From contig JAKITQ010000012.1 in the NCBI GenBank assembly GCA_021647985.1, positions 1 to 64,000 of the forward strand: a stretch of DNA of 64,000 nt. The letters run 5' to 3'. Below are positions 62,720 to 64,000 of this stretch, piece by piece (the stretch's first letter is position 1; each line of letters starts with the position of its first letter). The notes under the pieces are model-generated. The model was not told where the DNA came from. It searched no databases and worked only from the letters and a program-made list of their open reading frames with translations. A program made the position numbers and the translations under genes. The stretch is from Flavobacteriaceae bacterium (GTDB taxonomy: Bacteria > Bacteroidota > Bacteroidia > Flavobacteriales > Flavobacteriaceae).

Positions 62720-63688
62720 TTAGCAACAACCGCCACCATCATAATGATAGGTGCTTTCGCTAATATAAATGTCATCTCTGTTAAGTGCAGCTATTGCACT
62801 TGCGGTTTTGTCACAAATTGCTATGGGTTGATTTTTTACTAAAACATGTCCAGCTTTGTCATCAAAATAATCCTCATTCCCATAATAAATAGCAGCTTTC
62901 CCTGTAAAAATACATGGTCCGTCTATAGGCATCGGGTCTTTTATTGCTGCAACTTCAATAGACTCAATATAAATTAATTCGTCAGTAGGATAATTTTTTG
63001 TGTCTAAAATTCTGTATGGTTTTCTGGCTCTAATTTCAATAGTTCCAAAACCAGCATCTGTTAATGCTTTTACATATTCAGCAATTGGTAAACTTCCGCT
63101 TAAACACAAAGCTCGCAATCTATCATCGTTGCGTAATTCATCATTCATTGGTTGCTCGCAAGTTGGATCGCTCATTACTAATTTTCCGTGTGGTTTTAAA
63201 ACGCGATACATTTCTTCAATAGCTTTCTTTAAATCATCCGCTTTAAAAATATTGAACAGACAATTTTGTGCAGCAACATCAATACTATTATCTTCAACAG
63301 GAAGATGCATCGCATCTCCTTTTTTAAGTTCTACAAAGTTACTTTTAAACCAAGGGTTTTGGGCTTCAGCTTCTATAAAATTTTTGCGTGATGCTTTTAA
63401 CATTTCGTCAACAACATCAACACCAATAACACCATTTTTTTGACGATTAAAATACGCGAATTGTAAAAGTTCCATTCCGCCTCCAACACCAACATATAAC
63501 ATTTTTGGATTGTTGGTTAGATCACGAGCATGTACGGTACTACCACATCCGTAATTCATTTCTTGCATAATTCTTGGAATTTTTAATCCAGGCAACTCCC
63601 AAATAGGGTTTGTTGTACAGCATAAACCAATATCAGGCTTCAATGCAGCTTCTGTATACACATTTTTCACAGTTTCTAAATAGCTCAT
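62720..63688 (-). CDS. arsM: ArsM-type arsenite S-adenosylmethionine methyltransferase (arsenosugar type)
   Basis: This 322-residue class I methyltransferase has MLYVGVGGGMELLQFA as SAM site (about 63-79), a Cys in YGCGST (48), one in AAQNCLFN (143) and one in LCLSGSLP (195). These match the three arsenic-binding cysteines of ArsM enzymes. It ends in a Cys pair (GGGCC). It would methylate arsenite to mono- and dimethyl forms. The closest group is the ArsM of arsenosugar loci in marine bacteria. Its PNP neighbour fits removal of adenine from an arsenic-containing nucleoside intermediate (inference). Confidence 0.87.
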   Translation of the reverse strand: MSYLETVKNVYTEAALKPDIGLCCTTNPIWELPGLKIPRIMQEMNYGCGSTVHARDLTNNPKMLYVGVGGGMELLQFAYFNRQKNGVIGVDVVDEMLKASRKNFIEAEAQNPWFKSNFVELKKGDAMHLPVEDNSIDVAAQNCLFNIFKADDLKKAIEEMYRVLKPHGKLVMSDPTCEQPMNDELRNDDRLRALCLSGSLPIAEYVKALTDAGFGTIEIRARKPYRILDTKNYPTDELIYIESIEVAAIKDPMPIDGPCIFTGKAAIYYGNEDYFDDKAGHVLVKNQPIAICDKTASAIAALNRDDIYISESTYHYDGGGCC

Positions 63689-63696
63689 ATTTATTT

Positions 63697-64000
63697 TTAT
63701 ATAGATTCAATTATTTTTTTTAATAGAAATATTAACTTGGGTTCTGTATCACCAACAATCGAGATTATTTCTTCAATATTGATGGCTTGTAAGTTTTTAG
63801 GATCACAGGTGTCAGTTATAATAGAGATAGCTGCACAAGGTAATCTCAAATGATTAGCAACAATGACCTCTGGTACTGTACTCATACCCACAGCATCAAC
63901 TTCTAGTATTTGTAACATTCTATACTCCGCTTTTGTTTCTAATTGCGGACCAAACACAGCAGCATAAACTCCTGTTCTTAATACAACGTCGTTGTTTTGG
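63697..64000 (-). CDS. purine-nucleoside phosphorylase, C-terminal part (partial)
   Basis: The last 100 residues of a purine-nucleoside phosphorylase are encoded; the frame remains open to the window edge. They include VVLRTGVYAAVFGPQLETKAE, whose GPQLET element (PNP: GPNFET) contacts the purine, and VDAVGMSTVPEVIVANHL, which includes the MSTVPE phosphate/ribose loop. The enzyme cleaves purine nucleosides with phosphate. It lies 8 bases upstream of arsM in one operon, which suggests a role with adenosyl-arsenic compounds in addition to or in place of salvage. Confidence 0.88.
   Translation of the reverse strand, partial: QNNDVVLRTGVYAAVFGPQLETKAEYRMLQILEVDAVGMSTVPEVIVANHLRLPCAAISIITDTCDPKNLQAINIEEIISIVGDTEPKLIFLLKKIIESI

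Noticed and set aside
61812-62729. TTG start of the hydroxylase gene at 62729
   Set aside because: It would overlap arsM by 10 bases and add residues with no conserved character; ATG 62699 starts just after the arsM stop.
63697-63957. Complete small protein starting at GTG 63957
   Set aside because: The frame stays open to the window edge and the upstream codons continue the purine-nucleoside phosphorylase sequence, so it is a partial gene.

Overview
The window is AT-rich (roughly 30% G+C by eye) chromosomal DNA from a member of the Bacteroidota, most likely a marine Flavobacteriaceae. Three things point there: a flexirubin/aryl-polyene type pigment locus with darA and darB, candidate promoters with the Bacteroidota -7 box TAnnTTTG, and housekeeping genes of flavobacterial type (monomeric NADP isocitrate dehydrogenase, MutS2 without an Smr domain, Atg22-like MFS transporter). 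TTG and GTG starts are frequent. I cannot assign a genus.

Region 1 (1-27874, all + strand) is one long, tightly packed array. It begins inside a ketosynthase at the left edge and carries two acyl carrier proteins, three complete ketosynthase-type proteins plus a short ketosynthase-like protein, three hot-dog dehydratase-like proteins, a thioesterase, an O-methyltransferase-like protein, darA/darB for the dialkylresorcinol half, an AMP-dependent aryl-acid ligase, an FAD oxidoreductase, an ABC exporter, a LolA-like carrier, an MMPL exporter fused to an acyltransferase, a GT2-DUF2062 protein, and several acyl-transfer candidates (LpxL-like, BtrH-like, C45 lipoprotein, PlsC-like). Together these can build a polyene chain and a dialkylresorcinol, join them, and move the product to the outer membrane. 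No aromatic ammonia-lyase and no ketoreductase is present inside the window. The array is interrupted at 21.3-22.3 kb by a 140-bp element resembling a MITE and an outer-membrane beta-barrel gene with its own terminator.

Region 2 (27864-49607) is mostly housekeeping: folD, ffh, msrB, an alpha/beta hydrolase, an MFS transporter, a decayed lhgO, an MscS channel, a secreted protein with RPS repeats, MATE and Wzx-like flippases, LysE, DinB, an ATP-grasp protein, icd, an ABC exporter, mutS2 and ung. A gap of about 970 bp before the chosen ABC exporter start (43496-44467) holds orphan terminators, a perfect palindrome and a G+C-richer coding remnant.

Region 3 (49651-64000) has a minus-strand operon of three glycosyltransferases, a MORN/YwqK-like protein and a polyferredoxin, followed by an FAD/NAD oxidoreductase. 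Divergent from it are a DUF547 protein, a beta-barrel protein, a GH113-like lipoprotein, a lipoprotein gene with an in-frame stop and a small Omp85-like protein. At the right edge, a minus-strand operon carries purine-nucleoside phosphorylase (partial), an ArsM-type arsenite methyltransferase and a fatty-acid-hydroxylase family membrane enzyme. The gene set suggests arsenosugar, possibly arsenolipid, metabolism. Dispersed hairpin repeats occur at 31658, 55298 and 58651.
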